DNA from: Malurus cyaneus samueli
Taxonomy: Eukaryota > Chordata > Aves > Passeriformes > Maluridae
Reading direction: 5' to 3'
Assembly: GCA_009741485.1 (NCBI GenBank)
Contig: CM019217.1
Location: 30,728,061 to 30,792,060, forward strand
DNA length: 64,000 nucleotides
The position numbers were made by a program, and so were the translations under genes. This document shows, piece after piece, positions 50,076 to 61,560 of the stretch (position 1 is the stretch's first letter; each line of letters starts with the position of its first letter). Under the pieces are notes generated by a model. That model saw only the letters and a program-made list of their open reading frames with translations, did no database searches and was not told the origin of the DNA.

Positions 50076-51603
50076 ACTCTGAGGTAAAGAAAACTTAGAA
50101 TTTGTGCACTCACCCCCTCCCCCACTCCCCGACCCACCTCTAAATTTGTACATGCTGCATATTTAACAGTAGAGTAATTATTAAGTTTCAGCAAAATTCA
50201 TACATAGTTTCTCTATGTTCATGATTCTGCAGGCTCAGACAGCTGTAGAGATACAGCACAGCTGAAAAATTGCTTGCTCCTCTCAAATAACACACACAAA
50301 AAAAATTACATGGACTTATTTTCAACACGACAAGCCATCTGCAATTTCCTCAGCAGCTTTCCAACCGAAAGTGGGCAGTAAATAAGCACATTGCAAATAT
50401 CGACCGACACATGTAGTGAGTAATTACAGCATCAAGGTATCACTGATCTAAGTGGTAAAAGTTTTGTAGTTAACCCACAGGGCAAAAAGAGCTGTGCCTT
50501 TCCATTATCACTGTTGGTACATTGTATCTGGTTACATTTAGAAACATGACCCCAGTCAGATCTGGGATCTGTCCCATTTGTTGCAGTTCATCTTAGGTAT
50601 AATGTTCTTTCTGCTGCACTGACTTATTCAAAACGTTTTTGTTATCTGAGTTTTGTCACCTCAGATATGACCTTGCCATGGTCTGAGCTCATCATGGGAC
50701 AGTTTTTCTCCTGAGCGCTTTGGTTATGGGAGATACTGTATCTCAGCAACAGGGGGATAAAATGTTCTCTCACTCTCGTTTTTCTTCTTTTCTTTCATAT
50801 GCTTTGAAAGGTGCTCAATGGGTTGCTTTGTTTTTCTTCTCTTTAGTGGGCAATAATAACTTGCTGTTCTATAAGTGTATCTGAATTTCCAAGAAGTTTT
50901 TCACCTTTTGTCCTTTAGCAAACTGCCCATTTGGCATTTTGGTTCCATAATATAAAGTAACTATCACTGCTGCTGCTAAAAGAGATGGAAAATGAATATG
51001 GAGTTTGAAAGTAGGATCGTAATTCTCTTTTGGGTTCCAGTTTCATATATATTTGCTTTTCTTTGTGAGAAATTCCATATGTCTCACAGATCAGAAAAAA
51101 ATTAAGAAAATAATCCTGGATAAAACCTACCAAATTCCACTGAATAGGTTAGAGAGAGATTATATTAATAATACATTTAAAAGGTAGTGTAGATATGAAA
51201 GCTTGCTGGACGGTTTGCTATTGCCATATATCTTTGCAGGAAAATGAAAAATGTTTCCAGCTGGAATAATATATTTGGCATATATTTGGCCCATGTCTGG
51301 ATTATTTACATAAAATATATGTAAATTAAAATTGAGGTTTCTGCTGTGGTTTGCATTTTGTTAGGTGTGGAAACTAGACTCTTGGGGAAAACTGTATGTC
51401 TCTCAGGTTCAACTCTAGTACCATTTTTATTCTGTTATTCCAAAAGATTTATTAATACAGTTTTTGAGAGCAAAGATATTGAGCAAAGAAGAAAGTAAAT
51501 TTTTTATTTCTTGTGATGATCTTTTTTTCATAATTTTTCATTTTGAACACATGGTATGTAAAAGAATGAGAAAAAACTCATGCTGCTTACAAATATACAT
51601 ATA
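50076..51603. other. Single-copy DNA, no gene seen
   Basis: I see no supported gene. A C-rich tract (CACCCCCTCCCCCACTCCCC) lies at about 50111-50130. The remainder is AT-rich. Confidence 0.6.
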
Positions 51604-51624
51604 ATATATATATATATATATATA
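51604..51624. repeat. (AT)10 microsatellite
   Basis: Alternating AT, followed by further imperfect TA-rich sequence to about 51645. Confidence 0.85.
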
Positions 51625-51925
51625 ATTATATGTATCATATAAATAAAGTGTATTTCTATGTATGTAATAAATACATATAAGCATTAAAAGGAGTCCACAC
51701 TTTGGTTTAGTTTATCTACTCCAGCCATGTGAGAGCATGCATACACACACGCAAATAAAGAGCTACAACAGGAAACAAAGCTTGTTTTCCAAGTATGCTT
51801 CATGCATATGGACAACCACTATGAAGGGATTTGAAGTTTAATAAGTTTGTTTTTTTTTTATTCTAGAGAGAAGCATTAATGACTATGCTTTGAAAAAATT
51901 GCAATCTTTAACTACAGGAACTTAG
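51625..51925. other. AT-rich single-copy DNA, no gene seen
   Basis: No gene and no recognised repeat; a short CA-rich stretch lies near 51741-51752. Confidence 0.6.
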
Positions 51926-52521
51926 TTCTGCTGGTTTTGGCTGGGATAGAGTTACTTTTCTTCACAGTAGCTGATATGGGGCTGTGTTTTGGTTTTTTGT
52001 TGAAAACAGCCTTCTCAACACAGAAATGTTTTCATTACCTCTGAGCAGGACTTACACAGTGTTAAGAACTTTTTCTGCTCCTCACCTGACCCTATCAGTG
52101 AGGAGGTTGTGGGTGCATGAAAGTTTGGGATGGGACACAGCGGAGACAAGTGACCTCAGCTGACCAAAGGGATATTCCATTCCCTATGGCATCAAGCCCA
52201 GCATACAAAGGTGTGGGAAGAAGGAGATGGAGACACTCGGAGTGCTGGTGTTTGTCTTCCCAAGTCACTGTCATGCCTGATGCAACCTTGCTCTCCTGCA
52301 GGTGACTGGGTACCTGCCTGCCCATATTATGTGGTGACTGAATTCCTTGTTTTACTTTGCTTGCATATGCAGCTTTTGCTTTGGCTACTAAACACTCTTT
52401 ATGGCAACACATGACTTTTCTCACTTTTACTTTTCTGGTTCTCTCCCCCATCCCACTGCTGGAGAGAGGGAGGGCAGCAGCATGGTGCTTAGTTTTTGTC
52501 TGGAATAAAACCATGACTGCA
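51926..52521 (+). mobile_element. Endogenous retrovirus 5'-position LTR, related to the LTR at 3.5 kb
   Basis: The stretch starts TTCTGCTGGTTTTGGCTGGG and ends AAACCATGACTGCA, close to the bird LTR consensus ending AAACCACGACA that I recall. It shares ordered blocks with 3451-3995: AGTAGCTG, GGGACACAGC, AAGGGATATTCCAT, ATGGCATCA, TGTTTGTCTTCCC, and the final GCATGGTGCT. The TATA box is degraded to ATACAAA near 52203. The 152-codon minus-strand frame and the smaller plus-strand frames over this region are shadows. The class is left open (the bird family could be ERVL or ERVK). Confidence 0.8.
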
Positions 52522-52540
52522 TCCAACATGGGGCTCAAAG
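52522..52540 (+). promoter_or_regulatory. Possible remnant tRNA primer-binding site next to the LTR
   Basis: Immediately after the LTR end comes TCCAACATGGGGCTCAAAG. Known tRNA-Lys1,2-type primer-binding sites read TGGCGCCCAACGTGGGGC, so CCAACATGGGGC matches with one substitution over the last 12 positions while the first part is lost. The position directly behind the LTR is right for a primer-binding site. The match is short, so this is tentative. Confidence 0.4.
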
Positions 52541-53268
52541 GTTTCAAAATCATGGCAGATAATACTGGAATATGATATATTGGATTTATAGATGTTACTT
52601 CTACTAATGTAGGTATTTTGCTACTAATCAGAAGACTTCTGTGCTGGCCATGGGGCTTCTTGTCTCACGGTATATTAGAATTTAGTGCTCATTAGTTGCT
52701 GCTTTTTGGCTTGGCTGTTTGTTGTACTGCTGGATCACCCCACTGTATTGTGCTGGGGACATTCTAGTCTTAGCAGTGGTGATGTGGCTGGTGTGGCAGA
52801 TGGGCAGAGTGTGGCTGCTCTTTCTCTGCTGCTATCCTAGACAAGATGGAACTCTTTTGTGAACTTGAATTGAAGAGACATACTCATGTATGAGTTCATG
52901 CAGGAGCAGGACACCCTGAAACATGCAATGGAAATTGTTGCAATCCATGATTTTAGTTGCTTGTTAGACTAACAAGCAGGAGGAACCATTGAATCGATCT
53001 AGGAGAAGCTTTTCAAGAAGCAGTGACTGGACCTGAGCTGCCTGTGATGCCCAGGAATGTCACACAGAACATCCCCTCTCCTGTCCCAACTGACCACCAG
53101 AACAGATGGAGCCCCAAGTCATGGACCAGATGAATATAGTGGATATTTTGTGGGCATTTGTGGTCGTGTTACAGGCATTTTATTGTGGTGGTCCATAAAC
53201 TGGGGAATGGTTGGTGTGGAGGCTGCTGCTTGGGAACTCACTGGGCATAAGTCATCTAGTGGTGAGCT
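52541..53268 (+). mobile_element. Endogenous retrovirus internal-type remnant
   Basis: This segment lies between the LTR and an LTR-like 3' end. Its part at 52990-53215 is related to 2885-3065 of the other copy (TGGACCTGAGCTGCCTGTGA, CCTCTCCTGTCCCAACTGACC, GGTCCATAAACTGGGGAATG). No gag, pol or env frame is recognisable; if it was ever a full provirus, most of the interior has been deleted. A 115-codon plus-strand frame (53057-53404) is unrecognised and ends in AT repeats. Confidence 0.55.
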
Positions 53269-53568
53269 ATTTTTTTGTCACTTGCATCACTTGCCTTCCT
53301 TGTGTTTTATTTTTCTCTCTGTTATTTACCTTTACATGGCAAACTATTATTATCATAATTATTGTTATTATTTTCAAAAACAATTATTTCATGTATATAA
53401 CTAAAATAATTAATGTTATTAATATATTATTTATTTAATTAAACTGTCCTTATCCCAACCCATGAATTTTCCTACTTTTTCAATTCTCTTTCTCCAGTCC
53501 TGCTGGAGAGGGACTGAGCGAACAGCTCAGTGTAGTGTTTATTTGACAGCTGGCTTTGAACCATAACA
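53269..53568 (+). mobile_element. LTR 3' end (R-U5-like) closing the composite element
   Basis: GGTGAGCTATTTTTTTGTCA, CTTGCATCACTTGCCTTCC, an AT-rich (ATT)n stretch (53342-53440), then ATTAAACTGTCCTTATCCCA, ACCCATGAATTTTCCTAC, TTTTTCAATTCTC, GAGAGGGACTGAGCGAACAG and CCATAACA match the order of common bird LTR 3' ends (attaaactgtctttatctcaaccca...gagcg...accacgaca). The U3 part seen in the 5' copy is absent, so this is a partial or different LTR variant. TTAG occurs on both outer borders (51922-51925 and 53569-53572), a possible but weak target-site duplication. Confidence 0.65.
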
Positions 53569-56500
53569 TTAGTAAATGCCTGACATCAGCAGTTCTGTAG
53601 AAGAATTTATATTTATGCTTTTATAACCAATGAATAATTTGATTTTTATTAGTTTAAAAATCTTTTAAATTTAGGATTGTACATGTATTTTCGACAGATT
53701 TTTAGTAACTTTTGTGGAAACTGTTAAGCATGGCAAACTATCTTTTCAAGTGGCAAAGTGAGTAATTTTTTTAAGTTTTTCAGCAGTTATAAAATATGTA
53801 TGATTTCTCATTGGAAGAAAAATTATGCATAACATTTTTAAGATCTCTGTATATCCATAGCTGAAAGGATCTCTAAAAGCAAATTCATGAACCTAGTGCT
53901 GTTTGTACACTTAAATGCAGATACTAACACACATTCATACTTGGGTATGGAGTTCACTGAAATTTTTGTCATATTTTCAGTAGCTTATTCTAAAAGAGTT
54001 ATTGAATATAGCTTTTTAAAGTGAGTTAACAGAAATGGTTTTTGGAAACCTCACATGCAGTGGCCAGATCCAGTAGGTTGGACAGCCACAGCAAATATGC
54101 GCACAGATGGCCAATTAGAGCTCCAGAACATCATCCAAAGTCTGCAGAAGTCAATAGAAATCTTTGGACTGACACTAAATGGAGGGCGGATGAAACATCC
54201 AGCTAAATTGTCAGACAGGCAAAGTTAACCTTCCTAGAGCACAAATACTCCCCAGTCATATTAAAAAATTAACCAAAAATTTCACACTGTAGTCTCCTGG
54301 AAATGAAATTAAAGTTCATCTGGAATCAGTGCTGAATTAGCAAATCTGAATGGCTTGGATGAGGGCTGCTCACTTGGATCAAAGATGTCTGGCCCGTGTT
54401 CTGGTTTGACTCAGGAGAATTCCACTGAACAGAAAGTACCACATAGCAAGAAATTGAAACATTGGCATAATTGTCAGATCATGGCAGCTTGATGGGAATT
54501 TCTTTCAAACCAACGTTCCCTGTAGTGTATTTTATAAGGAAATCCCTGGAGTCCTTGGTACCTAATGAGCTCAGGCCTCTATAGAGCTCAACAAATGATG
54601 GAACTGAGTAACAGATAAGTGAAGCTTCCTCGGAAAAGGCTCCAGTTTATAAGCTCTCCTTCTTCAGTGCAGGAGTTAGTCTCCCTGAGAAGATCATTTG
54701 TACCTCCATAGACAAATCCATGCATAGGGATGTATGGCAATTTTAGGCAAGGGATGTTTAAGAAATTCACAGAACTACAACTGACTTCAAAAGCATGGGG
54801 AAAGAAAAATGGAATAAATAGCCCACCTTTTGATAACAGGTAAATAGCATGTTGAACAAATTAAATGAAAGAATTATTTTTCTATTTTGGATAGGCTCAA
54901 CTATATTTTGTTAGGGTTTTGCCTTGAAGAGATGAATACATTGTTTTATTAAAATTTAATTTCTCCAATATAAAAAAATGTTAGTAACTCATGATCACAC
55001 ATAAAGTATATCCACACATTATATCAGGAGCAGAATAAGCATGGTTAAAACAGTTACCCAAGGCTGCTCAACAGTTTTAAAACTGCTGTTTCTAAACCAC
55101 ATAAATTCCAGATAAACTGTCTACATCCAACAAAAAGTGTGGCATATAAGATTACTGCATCTATATATGAGGAGATATATGTTTATATATTTATTAATGT
55201 ATATATGCTAACGTCTATCTGTTAATATATATATGTCAATATATGTTACATTTTCACTGAATAATAGTGAAATAATCTGAGCACAGAGGCTTGAAGAGTT
55301 TCACGTAAGAGCCTAAGTTAAGTCAGATATCTGCATTTTCCTTACAGAAGAGGCCATATTTCACTTAATTGTTTGTCCTGTGTGCAAAGTTTCTAAGAGG
55401 AAATATGTCATTTTTGCACATCTTCACTGCATATTTTCCAAATAAAAGAAAAATTTGATACAGCTATAATTGTGCATATTCATTCATAACTACTTTGAAA
55501 TTGAACCTTTTGCCTAAAACATGCTGAAGACAAATTAAAATGAAAATAATAACCTCATGTGAAACCAAGTGACCATGTTTTGGAGAGCTCTGTTTCATCT
55601 TATGATTACAATTGTAACCCCTGTCTTCCAAACACTGGAAGTAATTAGGAATTACTATCAATTGAAATAACAGAAGCAGATAGGTAGATGTTCTTTACTG
55701 TCACATTATCTATTTTAGGTATGCCTCTACTGTTTTAAAATTGTACTTTTTGGATATGTTTTTTAAGTTTTAGAACAATACTCAAAAGGAGGAGAAAATA
55801 ATTAAGATGTATGGAATATATTCATTAATCTAAAACAATATCACTCACTCCCTTTACTGTAGATTTCTCCTTACTGTAGAAAGATTTAAGAGGAAAATAT
55901 TAAGCTTGACAGTAATTTAGTACTAAAGATTATAAAAGTCATACTCTCTGAGTAAAAACAGAAAAATAACAAAGATGAGTGAAAGCTATTAGGGTTTGAG
56001 GTTGTGTTTTTTGAATTGGATCCTATTTTTTGATGGCAAAAAAGACATATGATAGAAACTGGACAGTTCTCTTGTCTGTCTGCCACAAACTCACTGCAGC
56101 ACTGTAGGGGAAGTTGTTTTCCAGCTGAAGCTGACATAGGGCTGTGATAATGTCATGTCAGCCCAGTTAAACAAAACACAGGGAAGAAAAATAGAAATGA
56201 GAAGGGAATATGCAGGGAAATAAAAAGACATAGGGAGAGCCTAACAGGAGGGATATGTGCTTCAGTCAGTGGTGAATGCCTGAGTTCAGCCCAAGGCTAT
56301 ATAAACAAGGACAGTTCAATAGACCAGAGCTGGAGGTTGTTGAGATTTTTTCACATTACAGGAGAGGTATTACACAGATTAATCAGTTGGAAATTAAAAT
56401 TTGATATAACTTTGAGACTACTGGGTCTATAATTACTCTAAATCAATGTTTCTAGACTTTTTTCAATTGTCAGCTCATGCTGAAATAATGAATAACCATT

Positions 56501-59500
56501 CATAACTTTCTTTAACCTTTAGGTTTAGACTTATCTTATTGTTTCTGCCTGAAAGTGAATTTATCCATTCATGGAGGAAAGGTTATTTAGCATGGATGAA
56601 GTGAGAGACCACTCTAGGCATTATGAATAATAGACATGTGAGATAGTAATTTTCATGTTAATGTAATATCTGACCTACATTCTTGTTTTACATAAAATTG
56701 TCAAAATGCTTCAGGTCATAAGCTAGTCACCACATAGTTTTCTAAAATATTCTGTCTCTGTGGAACTGTGTGGATTCTGCAGATTCAAAGACATGCTGCA
56801 GTTTTCTTTGGCATCAGAGATAAATTGATCAGTGAAGCTTTCAAGCGCTGTTAAGAATCAAAATATATTTGTATTGAACTTTGAGCATGGGATTACATTT
56901 AGCCTCTAATGATACAGGGTTAGGAATATCTCCTGTTTGCAGCTTCCCAACACATATCATGTGTTTAGACTCATGAGATCTCCACAGATTCTCGTATTTA
57001 GTTATTCTGCAATCAGAAAATCTGCATCACTAATGAATATGCCTCATTTGCATTAAAAACACATTTTGGTTTCTGATCATCATCTATCTTTCAAATCTGA
57101 GTTAACCATTAATTCTGAGAGAAACTTAAAAATGATGTAGTCCAGTTTCATTTAAATCAGGGGGAAACAATGCAGATTACAGTGCCCTTAACAGGATGAA
57201 GGAACAAATTTTGTTGGAGAGGTTCCTGTGTCCAATCCTACCTTGCCATAACTGCCATCCCTATGAGATCCACATACACAATGCCTTTTCTAGGAGAGAT
57301 AGCACTAAAAAGGGGGATGGTGGGGACAGAATAAATGGGCAGAGCAGAATTTTTCACTTAAACAGGACCATTATTTCTCACAGAGAGGCCACAGACAAGC
57401 TTAAACCCCTTTCTCCAACCTTATTCACAGGAAGCCCTTGCTGAAATGCTCTGTGAATTTCTTGAAAATGCTTTCCTGCTTGAGACAGCATTTAGTCTGC
57501 CCTCTTCAAGAACCACTTTCACAGATGGCTTGAATAAGGGTAATAGCACTGGCAGGGTGCAGAATCAGAGGGATGTTCTGATAAACACTTATTTTAGGGT
57601 GAGTTAACCACCGTTATTTACAAAACCAAGAGGGTGGAAACAGAAAAATTACAACAAAGCATGCCTTAAAATGGAAATAAAAATCGAGGAGTGAAAAAAT
57701 CTGATCATCATGTACTAGGTTAAAAAATTTATTAGAATGTCAACTTGCCTTTTGCACTTAAACTTTAACACACTCAACTGTTTGTTACATTATTAAGTTG
57801 TCTGACAAACCCTTTGAAGAAACTCAGAAAATGAAGACAGAAAAGGGAATGCATTTGAAAATATAGCTATAATTGAGGACTTGAAAGTTATATGTAATGG
57901 AGTATTTCCATTATATTTAGGATTATTTTCTCTTCTCAAAAGTGGTTTTTTATAATGTTTCTTCTTTTTTTTTGTAAAAAATACTGTTTTAAGAAGGTCT
58001 GACTTAGAAACCAGCAAGGATGCTCTGTAGTTTTAAATCTCTCGTCAGGGGTTTTCCATGCTTCTCAGGTAGCATCTAGTTCCTAAGTAGCAAATTTGCA
58101 TCATTGTAACATTGCTGTCCTGCTCTCATATCTTCTGTATGTGTTGATACATTTCAGTCAAATGGGACAAAAGTTTAACAGCCACAGAGTTGTGCAGTTT
58201 CTTCCAGCTTTGTGAGAGGAAGGAAACAAAGAGGAAGACTCTGTGGGATATGTTCCTTATTAAAGAGCAGGACATTCCAAGTCTCCCCAAACCCAAACTT
58301 CACCAGCTCAGTTGCAATACATTTATAAAATCATGTATGCACACATAATATCTGAAGAAATAATAGCTTTTCTGTGAATCATTAACTTTGATAAGAGTGA
58401 GACCTGTGACCATACACTGCCTTTCACTAAAATATTTCCTATTATTTTCTTGAGAAACCGTGTAACAGTTCTGGGAAACTGCTTAAACAATCTCATTAGG
58501 TCAAAAATTACTTACTCTTTCGATGCACCATTTTTAATACAGTGAAGTTTCTGACTCCCCGATCTCTTCTGTCCCGGAAGCAGAGTGCAGAGCTGAATGT
58601 CTGCAAGCATTTCTAGAGAAGACCGTTTGTGAGCACAGTTATCTTCATTGCTTTATCTAAATAGTTCCTCAAAAGAGTCCTCATTGAGCATAGGAAAGGG
58701 AAGCCAAGTTGCTTTCTATAAATGTTGTTCTGTAAATGTTAATGCACTGTTTCACTGTGTGGTAATGTTGTTCCAGTTGATTTGTGTACTGTCACAACAT
58801 AAGGCCAGATTTAATAGCTTTACTCTGATGCACAATAAATTCGATTAATGATACCAATCTCGAAGTAAGGTACTGTTCAACACAGTAGATGGTGATACCA
58901 TCTAACAGTGAAGTTTCAATCTAAAGTACATGCTCACGTAGCAAAGTCAGTTTAAGGACATGGATCCCTCTGGAAATATGTAGTGCACTCAGTGTTCTGA
59001 ATTAGGCAACAGATTCCTGTGACTGTCAAATTAACACCACACCATGAAACGTGTGTAAGCATTCTAAGTTTTGCAATGTGTCTTCCTTCTGAGATCCTTG
59101 GGAACATAATTTACTAAAGCTATAAGTATTTTCTTGAGAGAATTAACAACTCTCACATCTACTCTGATGAAGAGCAAGATCTGTTTTTCCAGTTTGAAAT
59201 AATCTAATTATTTTTAACTCTTCTTTTGACGCTTTTTAGGATGATCTATAAGAGGCTGTGTATGTATTCGTATTATTAAGCATTCAAAACTCTCCAATGT
59301 CTGAAGGAAATGTGAAAAAGCATCAAGTCTTAGGAAGAAATATCCATTTTGATTTTTAAATATACTCCCAAAAATATTATTTCCATAAGTTCGTGTAATA
59401 AACTAAATTATCATTTCTGTCAGCAGAATAGAATAGAGATGAAGGAATGAAGGACGAGCTTAAAATAAAGGAGTCCAGAGGCCAGGAAAGAAGGACAATG

Positions 59501-61217
59501 AAGTATATTTAAAATACAAAATATAACTTTAAATATAAGTGAATAGTGTAGGTATTCCTGTGTTTTATTTTTGTATTATGAAATTCAATACTGTCAAGAT
59601 ATTCCTTATGTCTAAAGAGGAGAAACCAGTTTAATCATGGGGTTATGAAACTTCCATGATTGTGCTCAATTTTAAAACTATGGTACAGCATATTATGAAT
59701 ATTTTAATGGTGTATATCAGCATCATTACTTAGACATTCTGTTCTCAAATGAGGCTTAAGAATTACTATTCTGCCTTGATGCAGTACTTTCACTGCATGT
59801 GTGGAGGGTAAACAGCAGATGATCATTTAGGAACACAGTGATGCTGCAATGCAAATATTTAAACAGACTGATAAAAGAGTGCAAAAGAGCAAGGTAATTT
59901 TTTATTTTTTTTTTTTTTACTCAGGTTAACTGGAAGTCTATTAAAGATTAATCTATTAATACAAAGCCAGCAAATACTGATGACAATGCCAAATAGACTA
60001 CTAGCTGCTGTACAAATATTTTATTACGCATTAGTACTGAGCAATTAACATAAAGATGTTTTACTGTAACTCCCATACCAGTGCTGTTATGCCATCGTGC
60101 AAGTGTGTATAAAATCTAAATTGGATTCATCCAACATGTGACAGCCAAACAGGTTATACTAGAATGAGAAACAGACATAAAAGTGAGTTTAAAAGACATT
60201 TTCTCATGCAGAAAGTTTTCTTAAAATATTGAAATGTCATTTAACAACATGGCAAATCAAGTTTTTGCAGATATGGAGACTGATTGAAGGAAATTCACTC
60301 TTTTTAGTATAAAACTAACTCGAGTAAACAATCTTGAGGTAGAAAGAGTATATTGAATATCTTGTTAAAGTAGATAAGATATCATGCATAAGTCAAAGGC
60401 AAGAGTGGCAATGATGTGAGGGAACTGGAACAAGGCTGTAAATACACAGGAGAGAGAAAGCAGGGAAGAAAACATAAAAGGAACCTGAGCTGAGTAATGA
60501 AGAAGTAAAGAATGTGTCTTGTGTCATCTTTGCAGTACAAGATAGTTACTCCCTAAAAAAAGATATATACATAGAACCTGGAATATATGAAGTTGTTTGG
60601 GCAATGAAAAGTTACAACAGTCTACATTACAGTTTTTTCTATGGATTTTCTTCTTCCAGTTTGGCTTCCCTTAGAGAATGGAGCAGGTCAGGAGTGTGAA
60701 GAGCTGTGCCTGAATTGCAGTCCCAATGGCAGTCCCTGCACTGTGAGTGCTCCCAGTGGATTTTTTCTGTGGTGCAGTAGGAAATGCATCTTCCTTCTAT
60801 CTCCTTCTCAAAATTGAAAGCAAAACAATGTGCTTATTGCATGGGAGGATGTTCATATGAATCTCACACTTACCCAATGTGTCCTGCACACCTTAATGTT
60901 AGGAATATGCACAATGTGCCAGAAAAATCTGCTTCATCTCCAGGCTCTGTTGAAGAAGGCTGAACCTTCAACATGCTCATTCAACTTTTTATTTGTTCCA
61001 CGTTTCATTCTCTCCCTCCTTCAGCTGTCTTTGTGGTACAGGCATTTTCTGTTTCATCTCTATAAGTGCAGAAATACAGACAGAACCCTACCCAAACTGC
61101 TCATAGTTTCAAACTTCTGGTTGATGCAGAAACAAGATCTTGTCAGTAGTGCCAATTTGTCAGAATTTTGTGTCAGGTGGACATACTGTTCAGCAAACCA
61201 AGTAAATCGCAAGCAGA
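53569..61217. other. AT-rich single-copy DNA, no gene seen
   Basis: I see no supported gene. Visible items: a small ORF at 54055-54228; AT-rich TATATA stretches at 55160-55255; a perfect 8-bp hairpin TAGATGGT/ACCATCTA at 58886-58904; a T run at about 59909-59920. The 169-codon plus-strand frame beginning at 60830 ends in Phe encoded by the T25 run and is not credible past it; its first part is Leu-rich and unrecognised. An octamer-like ATTTGCAT occurs at about 57047-57054. Confidence 0.55.
54055..54228 (+). other. Small unidentified ORF (57 codons), protein-like composition
   Basis: From ATG at 54055 to TAA at 54226 the frame reads with balanced composition, including the stretch TDGQLELQNIIQSLQKSIEI. 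A CAG at 54058-54060 after a T-rich stretch could also be a splice acceptor. I know no matching family. The words CTGCAGAAGTCAATAGAAAT resemble an old interspersed repeat motif of amniotes (gaagtcaatggaaa), so a repeat-derived chance frame is the likelier explanation. Confidence 0.15.
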
Positions 61218-61242
61218 TTTTTTTTTTTTTTTTTTTTTTTTT
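61218..61242 (+). repeat. T25 homopolymer
   Basis: Twenty-five T followed by CAGGGCAGG; it sits at the left edge of a GC-richer block. Confidence 0.9.
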
Positions 61243-61560
61243 CAGGGCAGGTGTGGGGATGTGTTGGTTTGGTTTTTGTTTTCTGGAGAAACAGCTGGTT
61301 TCCCCATGCAAAGGCTGGTGCTCCAGCTTTCAGGGCTAATGGCTCAGATAGCCCTGTTGCCTCTTACACATATAAACAGGGTTGCAGAGGGCATCAGAGT
61401 TTGTGAGTGTGAGAGGATGCCGAGAGCTGCACGGCCACACTGTCCCAGGCAGGAGCAGGACACGCCAACCCCAGGATCCCCAGGCACTCTGCACACTGCT
61501 CAGCACTTCTCAAAGGAGGGCATTTTGCTGTTCTGCTTGGCTTTAGGCAACAGAATGTGT
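61243..61560 (+). promoter_or_regulatory. GC-richer block with TATAAA; possible LTR or promoter fragment
   Basis: Next to the T25 run the base composition rises. The block has a TATAAA in ACACATATAAACAGG at about 61367-61373, CpG words around 61418-61435 and a C-rich stretch to about 61495. The beginning TGTGTTGGTTTGGTTTTTG resembles starts of some bird LTRs. No second copy exists in the window and no poly-A signal is obvious. The 131-codon plus-strand frame (61168-61563) crosses the T run and is not called. Confidence 0.25.

Noticed and set aside
52095..52553. 152-codon minus-strand open frame
   Set aside because: It covers an LTR related to the one at 3.5 kb, which also shows a minus-strand frame in the same place; both are LTR shadows.
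60830..61339. 169-codon plus-strand open frame, the longest ATG-initiated frame
   Set aside because: It reads through a T25 run as poly-Phe and into a separate GC-rich block; the composition is Leu/Phe-rich with no known domain.
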